Positions 45,538 to 56,758 of a stretch of DNA of 64,000 nucleotides are shown piece after piece. Under the pieces are notes generated by a model. The model saw only the letters and a list, made by a program, of their open reading frames with translations. It had not been told where the DNA came from and ran no database searches. The DNA lies in NCBI GenBank assembly GCA_022570795.1, contig JAKUDP010000006.1, positions 1,426,001 to 1,490,000 of the forward strand. Direction: 5' to 3'. Positions within the stretch are counted from its first letter, which is position 1. The number at the start of each line of letters is the position of its first letter. The translations under genes and the position numbers were made by a program. The DNA is from Sphaerulina vaccinii (Eukaryota; Ascomycota; Dothideomycetes; Mycosphaerellales; Mycosphaerellaceae).

Positions 45538-46771
45538 ATTGGGCCAGGATGATTGTCACCGGTATAGAGCACACGCCTCAAAGCTGTAAGTGGCAGTGTC
45601 CGCGCAGTGTCGGACCAGTCCGAATGCACGTCTTGCCTTGTTCTTCACAATTGCCGGTGAGAGTTGAGCCACCTGGCGTAAGTACCTGGTGCTGCTGACA
45701 ATGCGAAGAGTGGTACTGTGATACCGCCGACACGCTCAACAGTGCGACATTGCAGGAAGGGAAGTTGTATGTTGTATGAGTGAAGGAGAAGGAGAAAGCA
45801 GACTACTCATGCCTACCTTACGTCACAGTCAATGGTGGAGCGCATTGCGTGTTCTGGAGGTGAATTCTTGACAGTACAGCACGAGCATTTGTAGCAGAGC
45901 CTGTTTCGAAGGAGGGGTGTTCACCGTGCGTCACACCCGTATCTGCCGGAAGTCAGTGAAGATTGACATCTTCCTCCTGTTCCAGTCTTCACTCTGTTCT
46001 GCCTTCACGTCACTCTTGGGTGAGCCATGGTCCACCGCAGGAGACAGTGCTGATATGTTACGCTTCTTGTCCTGCTGTGGAAGCTGTCAAGCGGAGGCGA
46101 AGGATATGAAGCTGACCGGTCTGCAGTGACGATCCTCAGAACAGTCCAGGTACACTGCCCAGTCTAGTAGCGCGGCGTGGGATTTTTGCTGCGAGTCCAG
46201 AGGATACAAAGGCAGCGCGAGAATGCGAACCATTTCGGAGCCGGTGTCTTCTCACATGATGGTCGTGCATGGTAGCACTGTGCAGTGAGAGCTGCGGACA
46301 GGGCGCTTCTATGGTTTGACGTGTCCTTCATCGTGCAGCATCGCTAAGTTATCCCATTCCTCAGCGACCAAGCCATTCTCCACCTTCCTTCCTACACCTC
46401 ACTTCACTTCACCTCAAGCTCAAATCGCTCTTTCCCAAGCGCGCGCGCTATTGGGGACATCTCGCGCAAGTGGCATTCGCGCGATATATACCACTCTTTG
46501 CCACCTCAGAACTCTAATGAGTGCGACCTCACCGGTTGGACAATCCTCCCGTCGTTTCACCGGTCTTGCTACGCCCCGCCCAGGATCCTCAACCCATACC
46601 TGAACCTCAGGCTGACAACCATCACTGCAAATCCGTGCGGATACGATTGTGGCAAGGGCTGGCCCTTGACTCACTTGGACGAGAAGAGAATAATCGACCT
46701 GAAGGAACCGCAATAAGGTCCGCTTGACACACCGGCCGGCTCAGCTGAGTGCGGAGCACTCCAGCGCCGCA
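45538..46771. other. Divergent promoter region, 1.2 kb
   Basis: Lies between the starts of the Mug190-like gene and the zinc-cluster gene. The frames at 45917-46129 and 46316-46603 have no recognisable content. A gcgatatatacc stretch near 46480-46492 is TATA-like, about 280 bp before the zinc-cluster ATG, but proves nothing alone. Confidence 0.5.
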
Positions 46772-49399
46772 ATGGAAGATCCTCTCCAATATGGAGGGCC
46801 CTTCCCTCCGTTGGGCTACGATTCTGGTTTCGCTGGACTACTCGAAGATAACCCCTTCACACAGCCTGTCGACGAGTTCGGGTTTCCCATAATCATGACC
46901 CAGCTCCCGTTCAATGCCTATGGAGGACACTACAACCCAGACATGACCTATGAGACTACTGGCCAACAGGCAGAAGTGGCAGCGCAGCAGGAACCTTACT
47001 CGGGCACTGAAGGCAGCATTTCGCTCTCGCCGGACGATGCCTCGGGCCACATACTCACTCCGTCTTCGTCCAACTACAGTCCGTACATTGCAGACTTCGA
47101 AGACTCTGATGTAGTATCTGGATCACCAGCAAGCGATCGGAGTATAGAGGCAGATTATGTTCGAGTCCCAAACCCAAACAGATCGCATGAGCACAGCCAG
47201 AGCATGAACCAGGCCCCACGCTCGTCACCCGGGTCCGCGCCGTCAGCGCAAAACTTGTCCCGATCACCAAATGGCTCGCAACAACCAACACACACGTCCC
47301 AGGCAATGGTACCATCGTCAGGATGGGCATCATTTGGCTCATCGTCTGGTGCCAGCATGGACGACCTCGCCGCCCCTACATACGATTCCTTCGTCGGCAC
47401 TGGCGACTTCACCCTATACGACGAGAATGTACTAGCCAACATGGGAAACATGCAACCGACTTTCACTACAGCACCACCGCCATCACAACAACAGCACGCG
47501 TTTGCCAATCTCCCTTTTCGAGGTCAGGATGGCGTACACAACCTCTCCAACCAGTTGTCACACCAAGATCAGTCATTGGCAGCCTTCCAATTCATGAACA
47601 ATGCCGCCACGTACGCCACTACCCAAGGACAGCTGCAATATGCCATGCCAAATACGACCGCCAGTGCTACGCTTTCGAGCAATACTTCACAGTTTCCTCG
47701 AAACAGTCCTCTCAACACGCAACACCATCAACAGAACTTTCCCACCACGCCACAAGTACCACAGATTGTAGTCCCAAGCAGCAGCAGCAATCGCATGCCT
47801 CGAAGGACAGCAAATACCTCTTCACAACCAGGACCAAGCGCGCGAGCGCCAGCAGCTTCGCGAACACATGGCAGTTCGCGTCCTCGTGTGCAAGTGCGCG
47901 CTGCGCCACAGAACAGTAACGACAGCAGCCCGCAACAGTACGAGCCTTTTGACTTCAGCGGCGCATATCCAGCCATTGCTGCCGCAGATCCGACGCGCTC
48001 TCGATCCACAGCTCAAAGTGTGTCTGCAGCAGATAAGATCTCCAAAGGTGGTCGCAAGAAGAACTCGCACCTGCCGGTTGTTTCACGAGAGCGCAGTCAT
48101 GCTATGCGCAAAGTGGGCGCCTGCTGGCGCTGTGTCCTGCAAAGAGACCCTTGCGATGCGCCAGAAGGTGGGTGCTGCTCGCGCTGCGTGATGCGCGCAA
48201 ACAGAGGACAGACGTACTACTTTGAGTGCGACCGCTCCAAGCTGCCAGACTTTGTTCACGTATTCCTGCCAGACTCTCTGCTACTTGACCATCAGAAGCG
48301 CAATATTGAGTCATTCGTCCAACGAGAAGTCGTGCACTGGCATGTAGATAATTGCATCGACGTTTATCTACACAGCGGTTATGGCCCAGCCCTCCACTGG
48401 AGATTGTACGAGTTCACGCCCAAGAACCATGAATTCCTCTACCAGATGCAAGTTTATCAGGACCCTCAGTCGAGACGATCGCTCACGAGCCAGAAGTACT
48501 CGCCTCCATACGGCTTGATGCGGATTGACAGTGTCGACGATCGCAACTACGAAGAATACCTAGAAAACTTACTCAGCCCGCAATGGCTCTCAACGCTGGG
48601 AGAGAGTGCTTACGCAGAAGAGAACATCGTCGACGATGAGATGTTTCAATGCAGAGTTCTTGATCTTATGTGCTCGCTTTACGTCGGCACAAAGGACCAA
48701 ACTCTGAAGCCTCTGCTTGGAGACGTTCTACGCATGATCATCATCACGTACATCATGGGCCACACTCTAACTATCACTGAGGACACCACCGCAGCTGTCA
48801 TCAACAACCTTCGTCATTCGCCTAAACCACCGGCGATCCAAAAGTTCACATCGCCCCGTCTTGCGAACCGCCAGCTCAAGTTCTTCTTCCACATAGTGCG
48901 AAACAGCATTTACGAGAAAGTGTTGAAGTGGCTGCAACACACTCTCCACACTGGCGGCAAGAAGCAAGAGACATGGCTGCACTCTTTCTGCGCCACTCTC
49001 GGCTTCGCGATGGTTCTGGAAGAAGTGCAACGCACTATGCAATGTCAAGCTGAAGCAAAAATCTGTCGAAAAGAAGCCACACCACAAGCTGCCTATGATG
49101 AAGCATACGGGCACTGTGACAACATCGACAAGCGCTTCAAGCTGTTGATCGGTCTGTTCCAGTGCAAGTACCGCGACAGGAAATGGGCGGATCGTGGTAG
49201 CTTCGGCAATGGCACGCCAGAATTCCACGATCCTGTTGCTCATGAGTTCTTGCAAAACGTGAGAGACCTTGTTGAGCAAAGAGAGGATCACCTACGACAG
49301 AGGGAGGATGTTCAGTTCTCGTTGGAGAACCAGTGCTTCTACACGACAAGATTGACAGCGAGGTTCTTGCTGCCTTTCCTCAACCTGCCGCCGGCGTGA
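46772..49399 (+). CDS. Atypical Cys-cluster (Zn2Cys6-like) transcription factor
   Basis: 875 residues in one exon from ATG 46772 (MEDPLQYGG); the upstream frame lacks an ATG. The N-terminal 430 residues are Gln/Ser/Asn/Pro-rich and look like an activation domain. At Cys451 comes GACWRCVLQRDPC, then DAPEGGCCSRC, and a last cysteine 14 residues on in YYFEC, preceded by basic RERSHAMRK. This is the fungal zinc-cluster pattern with an extra cysteine and an extended last spacing. The rest (about 500-875) is helical and resembles the middle region of fungal regulators (FLPDSLLLDHQKRNIESF, then a long C-terminal domain). It is probably a nuclear DNA-binding regulator; targets unknown. Confidence 0.78.
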   Translation: MEDPLQYGGPFPPLGYDSGFAGLLEDNPFTQPVDEFGFPIIMTQLPFNAYGGHYNPDMTYETTGQQAEVAAQQEPYSGTEGSISLSPDDASGHILTPSSSNYSPYIADFEDSDVVSGSPASDRSIEADYVRVPNPNRSHEHSQSMNQAPRSSPGSAPSAQNLSRSPNGSQQPTHTSQAMVPSSGWASFGSSSGASMDDLAAPTYDSFVGTGDFTLYDENVLANMGNMQPTFTTAPPPSQQQHAFANLPFRGQDGVHNLSNQLSHQDQSLAAFQFMNNAATYATTQGQLQYAMPNTTASATLSSNTSQFPRNSPLNTQHHQQNFPTTPQVPQIVVPSSSSNRMPRRTANTSSQPGPSARAPAASRTHGSSRPRVQVRAAPQNSNDSSPQQYEPFDFSGAYPAIAAADPTRSRSTAQSVSAADKISKGGRKKNSHLPVVSRERSHAMRKVGACWRCVLQRDPCDAPEGGCCSRCVMRANRGQTYYFECDRSKLPDFVHVFLPDSLLLDHQKRNIESFVQREVVHWHVDNCIDVYLHSGYGPALHWRLYEFTPKNHEFLYQMQVYQDPQSRRSLTSQKYSPPYGLMRIDSVDDRNYEEYLENLLSPQWLSTLGESAYAEENIVDDEMFQCRVLDLMCSLYVGTKDQTLKPLLGDVLRMIIITYIMGHTLTITEDTTAAVINNLRHSPKPPAIQKFTSPRLANRQLKFFFHIVRNSIYEKVLKWLQHTLHTGGKKQETWLHSFCATLGFAMVLEEVQRTMQCQAEAKICRKEATPQAAYDEAYGHCDNIDKRFKLLIGLFQCKYRDRKWADRGSFGNGTPEFHDPVAHEFLQNVRDLVEQREDHLRQREDVQFSLENQCFYTTRLTARFLLPFLNLPPA

Positions 49400-50689
49400 G
49401 AACCTTTCCTCAAAAGCAATGACTACCTAGTATATAGCTGTTCACTTCATACGAAACATTGGCGTCGACTGGCGTCCGTTTGACGACAAGATACCCAGGA
49501 GTGCGATGAGACGGAAACTTGGGTCAGGGTAGAAGGAGTTTGGGTTTCGAATTGCATTTCATTGAGATCTCCTACGACGAGTCCAGAATGGCAAAGGCAT
49601 ACAACCTGGGATGATGGACGAGTGTACGATAATGATACAACTCACCAAAAGTAACAGCCTAAGCAATGGTTGCGATTACGGCCTAGACACGAGATAGACA
49701 GCTATGAAATCATAATGAGAATAACCACTTCTAATCTTGAATCCAGGGTGTGTGCAACATGTTAGTGTGTTATATCCTCTGAGACGCTGAGAGATATTGA
49801 CTGCGCCATGGATGTGGTCCTGTGAGTATGGTCGCGAGGAGAATGCAGAGACGGACGCATGAAGAAGCTCTACCTCTGACAGATCGAAAGAAATATGCAG
49901 CACCATGGTCTCACTTTTGTGAGCTTAGAAGTCCGAATATCGTGGAGAAGAACGCCTGAGGTATGTGTCATCTCTGGAAAAACGACAAGAAACTTCTGTG
50001 CCATGTTTCAGACCTCAAAGGCGTGGTAGCTCAGAGTTTGCAGAGAAGACCCAGTCAATGCCGTGCTGTCTCCGAAAGGCCGAGGACATCTTTCTGCGCC
50101 ATAGTTGCGATCTTGTGAGCGTAGTGGCTTTGACAACGCAAAGATGACTGGTCGCTCCGCCTTTGGATGGACGTTTGTGGAAGTAGTAAGAGCCGGGATG
50201 GGCGGGATGGAGGAGCGAGACAGCAGAGATCTGCATGTTCCACAGCAGAGAACGAGAGTGCGAGTGAAGAAGTTTCGGAAGGCTGATTGGATCACGTACT
50301 GTACAGGAGAGCAAGCAAGACTTAGATGGCAGAGAACGCACCTTTCTTCAGCATACTTATTGAGCTAGCTGAAGTCTCAGCGCAATCCTTGCGTGGCAAG
50401 GGTATCGCACGTCCTCGATGAATGCCACACCTCCCTCTATGCCTCCTGCGTGCATCCATATGCCGCAATACATCTACAGCTAGCGAGTGGAGTCGACGAT
50501 GCCAGATTCCGATCTAGGTGCCAATGGGGTATATCCATGTTATACGCCTCAATCATCGTTCTTGTCCATAAACCTCTTCAAGCTCTCGATACTCTTTCCA
50601 GCGCCAGTGCTCGTGCGCGAGTCGCGGCTATTGTGAGAGCTGTTGCTGTGACTGGAGAACCGACGGCTGCTGTCCAAGCGTGGTTGTTC
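49400..50689. other. Convergent intergenic region, 1.3 kb, second hairpin-repeat locus
   Basis: Lies between the stops of the zinc-cluster gene and PRP39. It holds the repeat array at about 49915-50160. Other frames (50008-50341 minus, 50393-50761 plus) are without recognisable content. Confidence 0.55.
49915..50160 (+). repeat. Second locus of the hairpin repeat family (2-3 units)
   Basis: Clear units lie at about 49993-50050 (cttctgtgccatgtttcag, then ggcgtggtagctcag and gcagagaagacc) and at about 50092-50145 (tttctgcgccatagttgcga, then gagcgtagtggct and aacgcaaag). A fragment before 49990 fits a third. In the second unit the outer stem is TTGCG (50105-50109) with CGCAA (50137-50141), where the 30.9-kb unit has CTGCG and CGCAG. 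Confidence 0.65.
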
Positions 50690-52835
50690 CTAAGAACCAT
50701 TCGCCGCCACAGCTTTCGGAGCATCAGTCTTCAGCCTGCGAGCACTTGGAGGTCCGTGTAGCTCTCTGTCCAACTGAATGTATTCCTGCATAGCGTCTTT
50801 GTCTCCGCGGTCCAATAGGTGTTCGAGATATCGTCTTGATACCTCAAAGAAGGTGTCGGTATCAATCTTGATGAGTTTTGATGTGCTGCGAATGTGGTTA
50901 TACAGCGCCTTGATACGTTCGTGACGCGCAGCTTCCTCTTTGAGCGAGGTTGGTTGGCTGAGCTCGAAGTCGAAGTATCCGACCCAGTACTGTGGCGAAG
51001 CGTCACAATGCTCTTGCTGTTTCTTGAAGGTAGAGCGAGCCTGATCGGTTTCACCCTTGACCTTCCAGTGTAGCCGGGCGAGCTCAACAACGAGCGCGCC
51101 GCGGTCAGATCTGCTGTTCTCGCCGCTGTTGAGTTGAGCTTTGAGGACCTTGATGGCCGCATCGACACCATACTGGCGTCTATGAGTGTTCACGAGTGAC
51201 ACGATGGTTTCCAGATCACCAGGTGCGTTGGCCAGAATCGCCTCGTGGATTGCGATTGCAGTGTCTGCTCTGCCAATGGACTCTTCGAAGCGCGCATAGT
51301 ACAGTCGTATGGTTGGCTGAGCAATCGAAATGAAGATACAGCTGGCTCGAATGTAGATGAAGCGTACCTCTTCGTTGCGCACTTCTTTTGTGATGGACGT
51401 CTGAGCATGGGTCCATCTAAGGTAGCGGAACCAGAACTCCTCGTAGTTGGCGCAGGTAACGAGGCATCGCTCGTACAGAAACTTGGTACGTGCGTAGTTA
51501 CCCTGTTTCTCCTCAAAGTCAAGGTAGCGTCTCCAGTTCTCGAGCTGCTCATCGTCAAGCTCTGTCACATGGTAGTAGGGACGCTTGATTTCTTGTTCGA
51601 AAGTCCAGCGCTGAGAGGTCTCTGACTGCGTCGATGTGAACACCCCAACAAGATAGGTGTCAACACGAGCACGAAGTTCCCGTTCAAGCTCAGCTGGCGC
51701 TCTCTGCTTATCATCCACTCCGAGTTCCTCCTGGAGGCCAGCGAGAATGTCCTCAGGCACGACTTGGGCGATTGGGCGTGTCGCCGCCATACCGCGGAAT
51801 CTTTCGAAGTATCGGGCATACTGGTGCAGGGGAATGTGAATGATCCGGGCCAATATGGCGAAGATGCGGTCGGGCGAGTCGAGACGCTCTTCGAATTCGA
51901 GGTACTTGTCCCAGAATGGGTGAGCGAGGAAGTCGAGCCCAACGCTATCTGCCGCTCTCTCGTAAAGCCTGCGAGGACTAGGTTAGGATCTGACAGGGAG
52001 AGTTCAGGTATAACATGGGGAGCAAACAGGGGTGAGTGGGTGGCGAACATCTTGATGATGGAGCTGAAACTCCAAGTCGAAAGCAAGACCAATATTGCAT
52101 GCCATGAACATGGTCAGGTTCCTCGTGCAGAAAGAATCGCGATAATGCGCACGCAGTAGTGGTGATGTGAGGGTCTGCGTGAGTAGATGTGAGACTCGTG
52201 AAACGACCAGCCCGTGGGTTGGAGATCTCACCACTTGATGTGCAAAATGTGCACCAGGTCCCACAAGGCCAAGCTGTTCTCGAAAGACGCGGCACTGTGA
52301 AGTTATGGGCATGGAAGGAAAGGGGTGCCCCCTAACTTACTCTCTGATCACGTCTGCGTCGTGGCTGGTCTCGACTTTGAAGGCGCAGTAGTTGGCCCAT
52401 AGATCGACAGAAAGGCCAACGCTTGCGACACCGCGCTCGTAGACCTGTTGCGCATCAGTACTTGCCCAGCTCATTGATATCTCACCCCCACTCTTGCACT
52501 TACCATTTCCGCAGACTCAGTGCCCGCGATGGCGAACTCGAGGTCGGCATACTTCTTCCAGTAGCCGAAGAATAACGGGAATCGTGCGAGGAAGCGGTCG
52601 TATGTGTCTCGGGTAGCTGCAATTGCTTGCGGACTGGAGTTGCGGTTGAGGCCTCCTTCTTGCGCTTCGGCGGCGCGCACCAACTTCTCCCAGTTCTCGA
52701 ACTCTTGTGGCTCAGCAAGCTGTCCAAATGTCAGCTTCAGCTCCTTCCCATATATCCCCATCTTTGCTTATCGCGTACCACTTGTTCATTCAGCCTCTGC
52801 AGCTCCAAATCGTCGGCATAGCTGAAATCTGCCAT
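50690..52835 (-). CDS. PRP39: Pre-mRNA-processing factor 39 (U1 snRNP, HAT repeats)
   Basis: Exons 52835-52779, 52719-52504, 52444-52341 and 51968-50690; 551 residues, starting MADFSYADDLELQRLNEQV. HAT (half-a-TPR) repeats run throughout, with the usual W/Y/F pattern: EFENWEKLVRAAE, FFGYWKKYADLEF, LWANYCAFK, HPFWDKYLEFEERL, IPLHQYARYFERF, LENWRRYLDFEEKQGN, FWFRYLRW, PQYWVGYFDFEL. Joining exon 3 to exon 4 directly gives IRELYERAADSVGLDFLAHPFW, as in the family. The intron between them (51969-52340) is 372 nt, far longer than its neighbours (59 nt), and contains a possible 63-nt in-frame cassette exon at 52294-52232. Prp39 is a U1 snRNP protein that helps define 5' splice sites. Confidence 0.92.
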
Positions 52836-53540
52836 TTTGGTGGTGGGCGGCGCTGAGCCTCGTTCGATACTATCGCGGCGGTAGAGTCAGTATCATCGAG
52901 GAGGTCCGAGATGATTGCGACGGGAAAGTGTAAGCACGGCACGGCAGATGGTGTTCGAGGAAGTGAGAAGAAAGTCAGCGTTCGAGGCTGCAGTGCAGCC
53001 GGAAGGGAAGCTTTCTCGAGCCAATCAGCAGCAGGAGTGAATGTCGCTCTTGGCATGAGGATTAAATGATTATGTCTATATCGCTATCATCGACTCGTCT
53101 ACTGCAATCCATGCTATACTGACACATTGATGGGATTGAATACGCGCTGCGCCATCAGCGCTTTGGCTCATGGGCTTCCATGACCAGCCTCTGTCCCAAG
53201 TAATGCTCACCGCACTCTCCTTGCGATCAAGCTGACGCTCTGCGGCACGAAGTAGCTATGCAATGCGATCTCGAGCCCGCCTCTCTTGTCATGATCAGCT
53301 TCGGTTGCTGTGGGATGCTGGCTGATTTGTACCTCACCTCTCACGTCTTCGTGGCCATCTATGCAGCTCAGAGCGAAGACGTTGTAGGACCAACAAGACA
53401 CAAGCGTTCCAGAGACTGCTGCTGTCATAGTCCATGACAGCGATATGAGACGGCAGACCGGATCCCTATTCAAATACTTGGACATCGATGTGCTTGTAGT
53501 TCTACTTGTGCGCCCAGCTGGGCCACCGAGAAGGATCAAA
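52836..53540. other. Intergenic, 0.7 kb
   Basis: PRP39 promoter on the left and the 3' region of the MFS pseudogene on the right. Frames here are short and unrecognised. Confidence 0.5.
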
Positions 53541-55348
53541 TCAGTATGATACATGACGCTTAATATCACCTTTGCGATCTCCAGATACCAAGTCCGAGAC
53601 CTTGACTTGCACTCTGCCAAAGTTCCGCGCAGACACCTTGCTCTCGAACAGCAAATCAATCTCAGCTATCGTCCTATCATTAATAGCAGGCAGATGATAG
53701 TATGCAACAACAAGTCCGACCAGAGAAAGACTGCCCCAGAAGAATCCGGTCTTCGCGCCCCATCCCCAAGCAGTCGAATTGATCTGGTACGAGGTAAAGA
53801 TGCTGGCAACGATGTTGATACATCCATACAGGAATCGTCCAATGGGCACAGTCTTGCTTCGTAACAGACTAGATGGTATTTCTGGAACCAGAGCAAATAT
53901 GATGGGCTGCATTGTGAGGAAGGCTACAAAGCCATTTATTACGAGACAAGCGGCGATGCCCCAGGCGAGACTTTTGTTGTTTGGAACGCCCAGGCCGCCG
54001 ATGACGAAGTAGACTATGGTTTGGACTGTGAAGCCCCAGAGGAAGAGTGTCCGACCTTTGATGTATGGCATTAGGAACCACTTCACTCTGCATTAGTTGT
54101 GTAGTGCAAGCAGAGGAGAGGGCTGAGTACCTACCGCAACGATAGTGCCAGTGACGCTGAGAGAATAAGTGATGATCGCCATGTTGAAAGACCACGTCGT
54201 AGCCAATCCAGCTTGCGTGAAGAAGAAAGTCGCATAACTACGAAGTGTAGAGCCGCCCAGAATCTGAACAGTGAACAGGCCAACGACGAGTAGTGTCCGG
54301 CGCAGGTCAGTGCCTTTGGAGCAGGCAGCGTAGCTAGTCTTGGAGTTTATCGTCCGCTCATGCTGAGTCGTCAGCACCAGCATAGCTAGGGCATCATCGA
54401 TGTACTTGTCAGAGGCAAACTCTCGGAAGCAAGTCTCTTCATAGAACGTCTTGCGTCTTCGATACGACCTTTTCGAACATACCAACCTGGAGCTTCTGGA
54501 GCCAAGATGAGTACAACGATAAGCGGGAGTGGCCAGAACCATCTACCGCGATCAGCTATGAGAGCATTCGTGCATGGTATGAGGACTTTCTTACTGCACA
54601 GCAAATGGAACGCGATACGCCCAAGGAGCGCTCAGGTTCAGACAGAAGCGAATCACGATAGTTGCTAGCAGATGTCCCATTGTCTGTTGGCCGTCAGTTC
54701 AAGGCCGTCTGGATGCCACGTGGACCACAACTCACCCACATCTGCAGGTCAAAGCTTGTGAGAAAGTCCCGTAGACAAGTAGACAAGTGGGCGCAACTTC
54801 AACGGCATAGACTACAGTCACTGTCTGGAAGACTGCAAGTGGAAGACCTGAATGCCGCATCAGCTCTGGCATCGAGAAATGCTGATGTTCGCCTCACCCA
54901 TGAGAATCTGAGCGATCAGCAGCATGACCAGACTTTGGGCGAAGAACTGGAGGAAGATGAGGCACGAGATTACCATCATAGCCATGATCAGTGTCTTCCG
55001 AAAGCCAAAGATGTCCGTGAGTGCTCCAGCCAGATACAGACCCATGAACGTTCCAACAGCGGACCCATTCTTCAGTCCAGCTTGCCATGCCGCAGAGATT
55101 GTGTATCTGCCATTGGGTTGTAAAGTACCATACGCTTTCTGGAAAGCTGGTTGAGCATAGAAGCCACCGAGAAGATGACAGTCGTAGCCGTCCATGATGG
55201 TAGCGACTGAGACAGCGAGACTCCAGCCAATGGCTTTTGGGTATAGCTTGATGGCTTGGGAAATGGTGAGTTCATGTTTTCTGCGGTTTGTGTCTTCTGC
55301 TTTGCGAAGTCCTTCTGCAGTGGTAGAAGTGTTACCAAGGTCCGCCAT
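53541..55348 (-). pseudogene. MFS sugar transporter (alpha-glucoside/maltose permease-like), frameshifted
   Basis: Exons by homology: 55348-54898, 54847-54736, 54683-54595, 54542-about 54131 and about 54085-53541. Segments include MDGYDCHLLGGFYAQPAF, GLYLAGALTDIFGFRKTL, VFQTVTVVYAVEVAPTCL, WFWPLPLIVVLILAPEAPGW and YIKGRTLFLWG, typical of fungal maltose/hexose permeases. In exon 2 an 8-bp tandem duplication (agacaagt twice, 54773-54788) shifts the frame after APTCL. Removing one copy restores LRDFLTSFDLQMW and makes the exon end in the phase required by the next exon. In exon 4 a second shift occurs after KRLASE; removing one GA of a GAGAG (54420-54424) restores FASDKYIDDALAM. The last splice junction is also poor. 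Probably inactive; assembly errors are the alternative. Confidence 0.75.
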
Positions 55349-55945
55349 GTTGAGCAAGTGTGGGTTGAGATATTGATTATCTCGAATGATGAGTGGAGTA
55401 CGATGTGAGCAATCGAAGGCTATATCTCATCGTGAGGTACGGGATGCGTATATGTTCTTGGCTACAATATTATGCAACTGTCGATCCTTCACACAGGCGA
55501 GCACACGACGCTCGGAAGCATGTCTGACCATCATGTAGACACACGTGTACGAGCAGTTGTCGATGTCTCGCTGTTCTGCTGATCACAGCAGAGCCTTGAA
55601 CGCGGCTTTCGCAAGTTGTAACTTCAGTTTAATCGAGTGTCCCACCCTAAGCGCGCATATGCAGGTCTCAGACTTGCGAGTAAGGATGTTGTTGTTGGTC
55701 GCAAGGAAGAGCTCGAGCTAGCCCAACTGTAGAACTAAGTGCCACTTTTGCCGACGATATCCTTGCCGCCCAATGGCTCTTGGACTCTCTCTTCCAACCT
55801 CATGCAAGGTCGACAAGGCAATAAGCAACGCTTGAATTTCATATAGGCAAGCTTCTAGCAGCTCTCTGGCTTGACATAAATACCATGCCCAGGCGTGAAG
55901 CCCTTCGAGTTCGCTTTCACCTCTACGTGGCACCGGAGAAGCAAG
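55349..55945. other. Divergent promoter region, 0.6 kb
   Basis: Lies between the starts of the MFS pseudogene and the phosphodiesterase gene. No gene. A shared promoter is possible. Confidence 0.5.
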
Positions 55946-56758
55946 ATGATCATGACAAACCCACTGAAGATGACTCCACAGACCATGCGGATCGCTGGAC
56001 ACAGAGGGCATAGTACTGGCGCACCCGAAAATACACTTGCTGCCTTCCGCAAAGCCCACGAACTCGCAGGCGGACATGTCGTTTGCGAAACTGATATCGC
56101 ATTAACGAGCGATGGAGATATGATCTTGGTGCACGATGACACGATCGACCGCACAACCAACGGCAAAGGCCTCGTCCGCAATATGACTTACGCAGAGATC
56201 GCGGTCTTGGATGCAGGTAGCTGGTTCGACACAGCCTTCGCAGGAGAGCGAGTCCCTTTGCTCAAAGAAGCGTTGCAACTTGGTCTGGAACTCGGCATCA
56301 CGTTTCAAGTGGAACTTAAGATATTTGACCAGAATGAGAAGCTCTTCCCAAAGCTGCGAGCACTGGTAGATGAGATGCAATGCGCACATATCATGCAGTT
56401 TGCCTCTTTCGACTTCGTTCAGCTGAAGGCACTAAAGAAGCTCATTCCAGAAGTTCCCACGATAGGAATCGGACATTCGCGATTGATCGACCCTGTCAGT
56501 CCAGCAAGAGAGGCTGGTGTTGATGCTATCAACATCGAGCTTCAGCACTTTCCGAATGGCGAAGTCCATCAGCTTCACGCGGCTGGTATTGCAGTCTCTT
56601 TGTATGTCCCAGGGACATATCAGCACCTCGAGACGTATGGCGTAGACACCGAGACTCGAGTCGTTGGTTGGATTCGTGATGAACTGTTGGATCAGCTGAT
56701 CAGCGATGACGTTGCGTATGTAGTCCGGGTATGGAAGAAGGCTATCCAAGATCTGTAG
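55946..56758 (+). CDS. Glycerophosphodiester phosphodiesterase family protein
   Basis: 270 residues from ATG 55946 (MIMTNPLKMTPQTMRIAGHRG); the open frame upstream lacks an ATG, and inner ATGs at MTPQ or MRIAG are possible. GDPD motifs are complete: the HRG with the first catalytic histidine, PENTLAAFRKA with the metal-binding glutamate, ETDIALTSDG, VHDDTIDRTTNG with the second histidine, VELKI, and a closing TRVVGWIRDELLDQLI. It has no signal peptide, so it is probably intracellular. Such enzymes split glycerophosphodiesters into glycerol-3-phosphate and an alcohol; bacterial-type short forms like this have varied substrates. It lies between a sugar-transporter pseudogene and a zinc-cluster regulator. 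Confidence 0.9.
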   Translation: MIMTNPLKMTPQTMRIAGHRGHSTGAPENTLAAFRKAHELAGGHVVCETDIALTSDGDMILVHDDTIDRTTNGKGLVRNMTYAEIAVLDAGSWFDTAFAGERVPLLKEALQLGLELGITFQVELKIFDQNEKLFPKLRALVDEMQCAHIMQFASFDFVQLKALKKLIPEVPTIGIGHSRLIDPVSPAREAGVDAINIELQHFPNGEVHQLHAAGIAVSLYVPGTYQHLETYGVDTETRVVGWIRDELLDQLISDDVAYVVRVWKKAIQDL

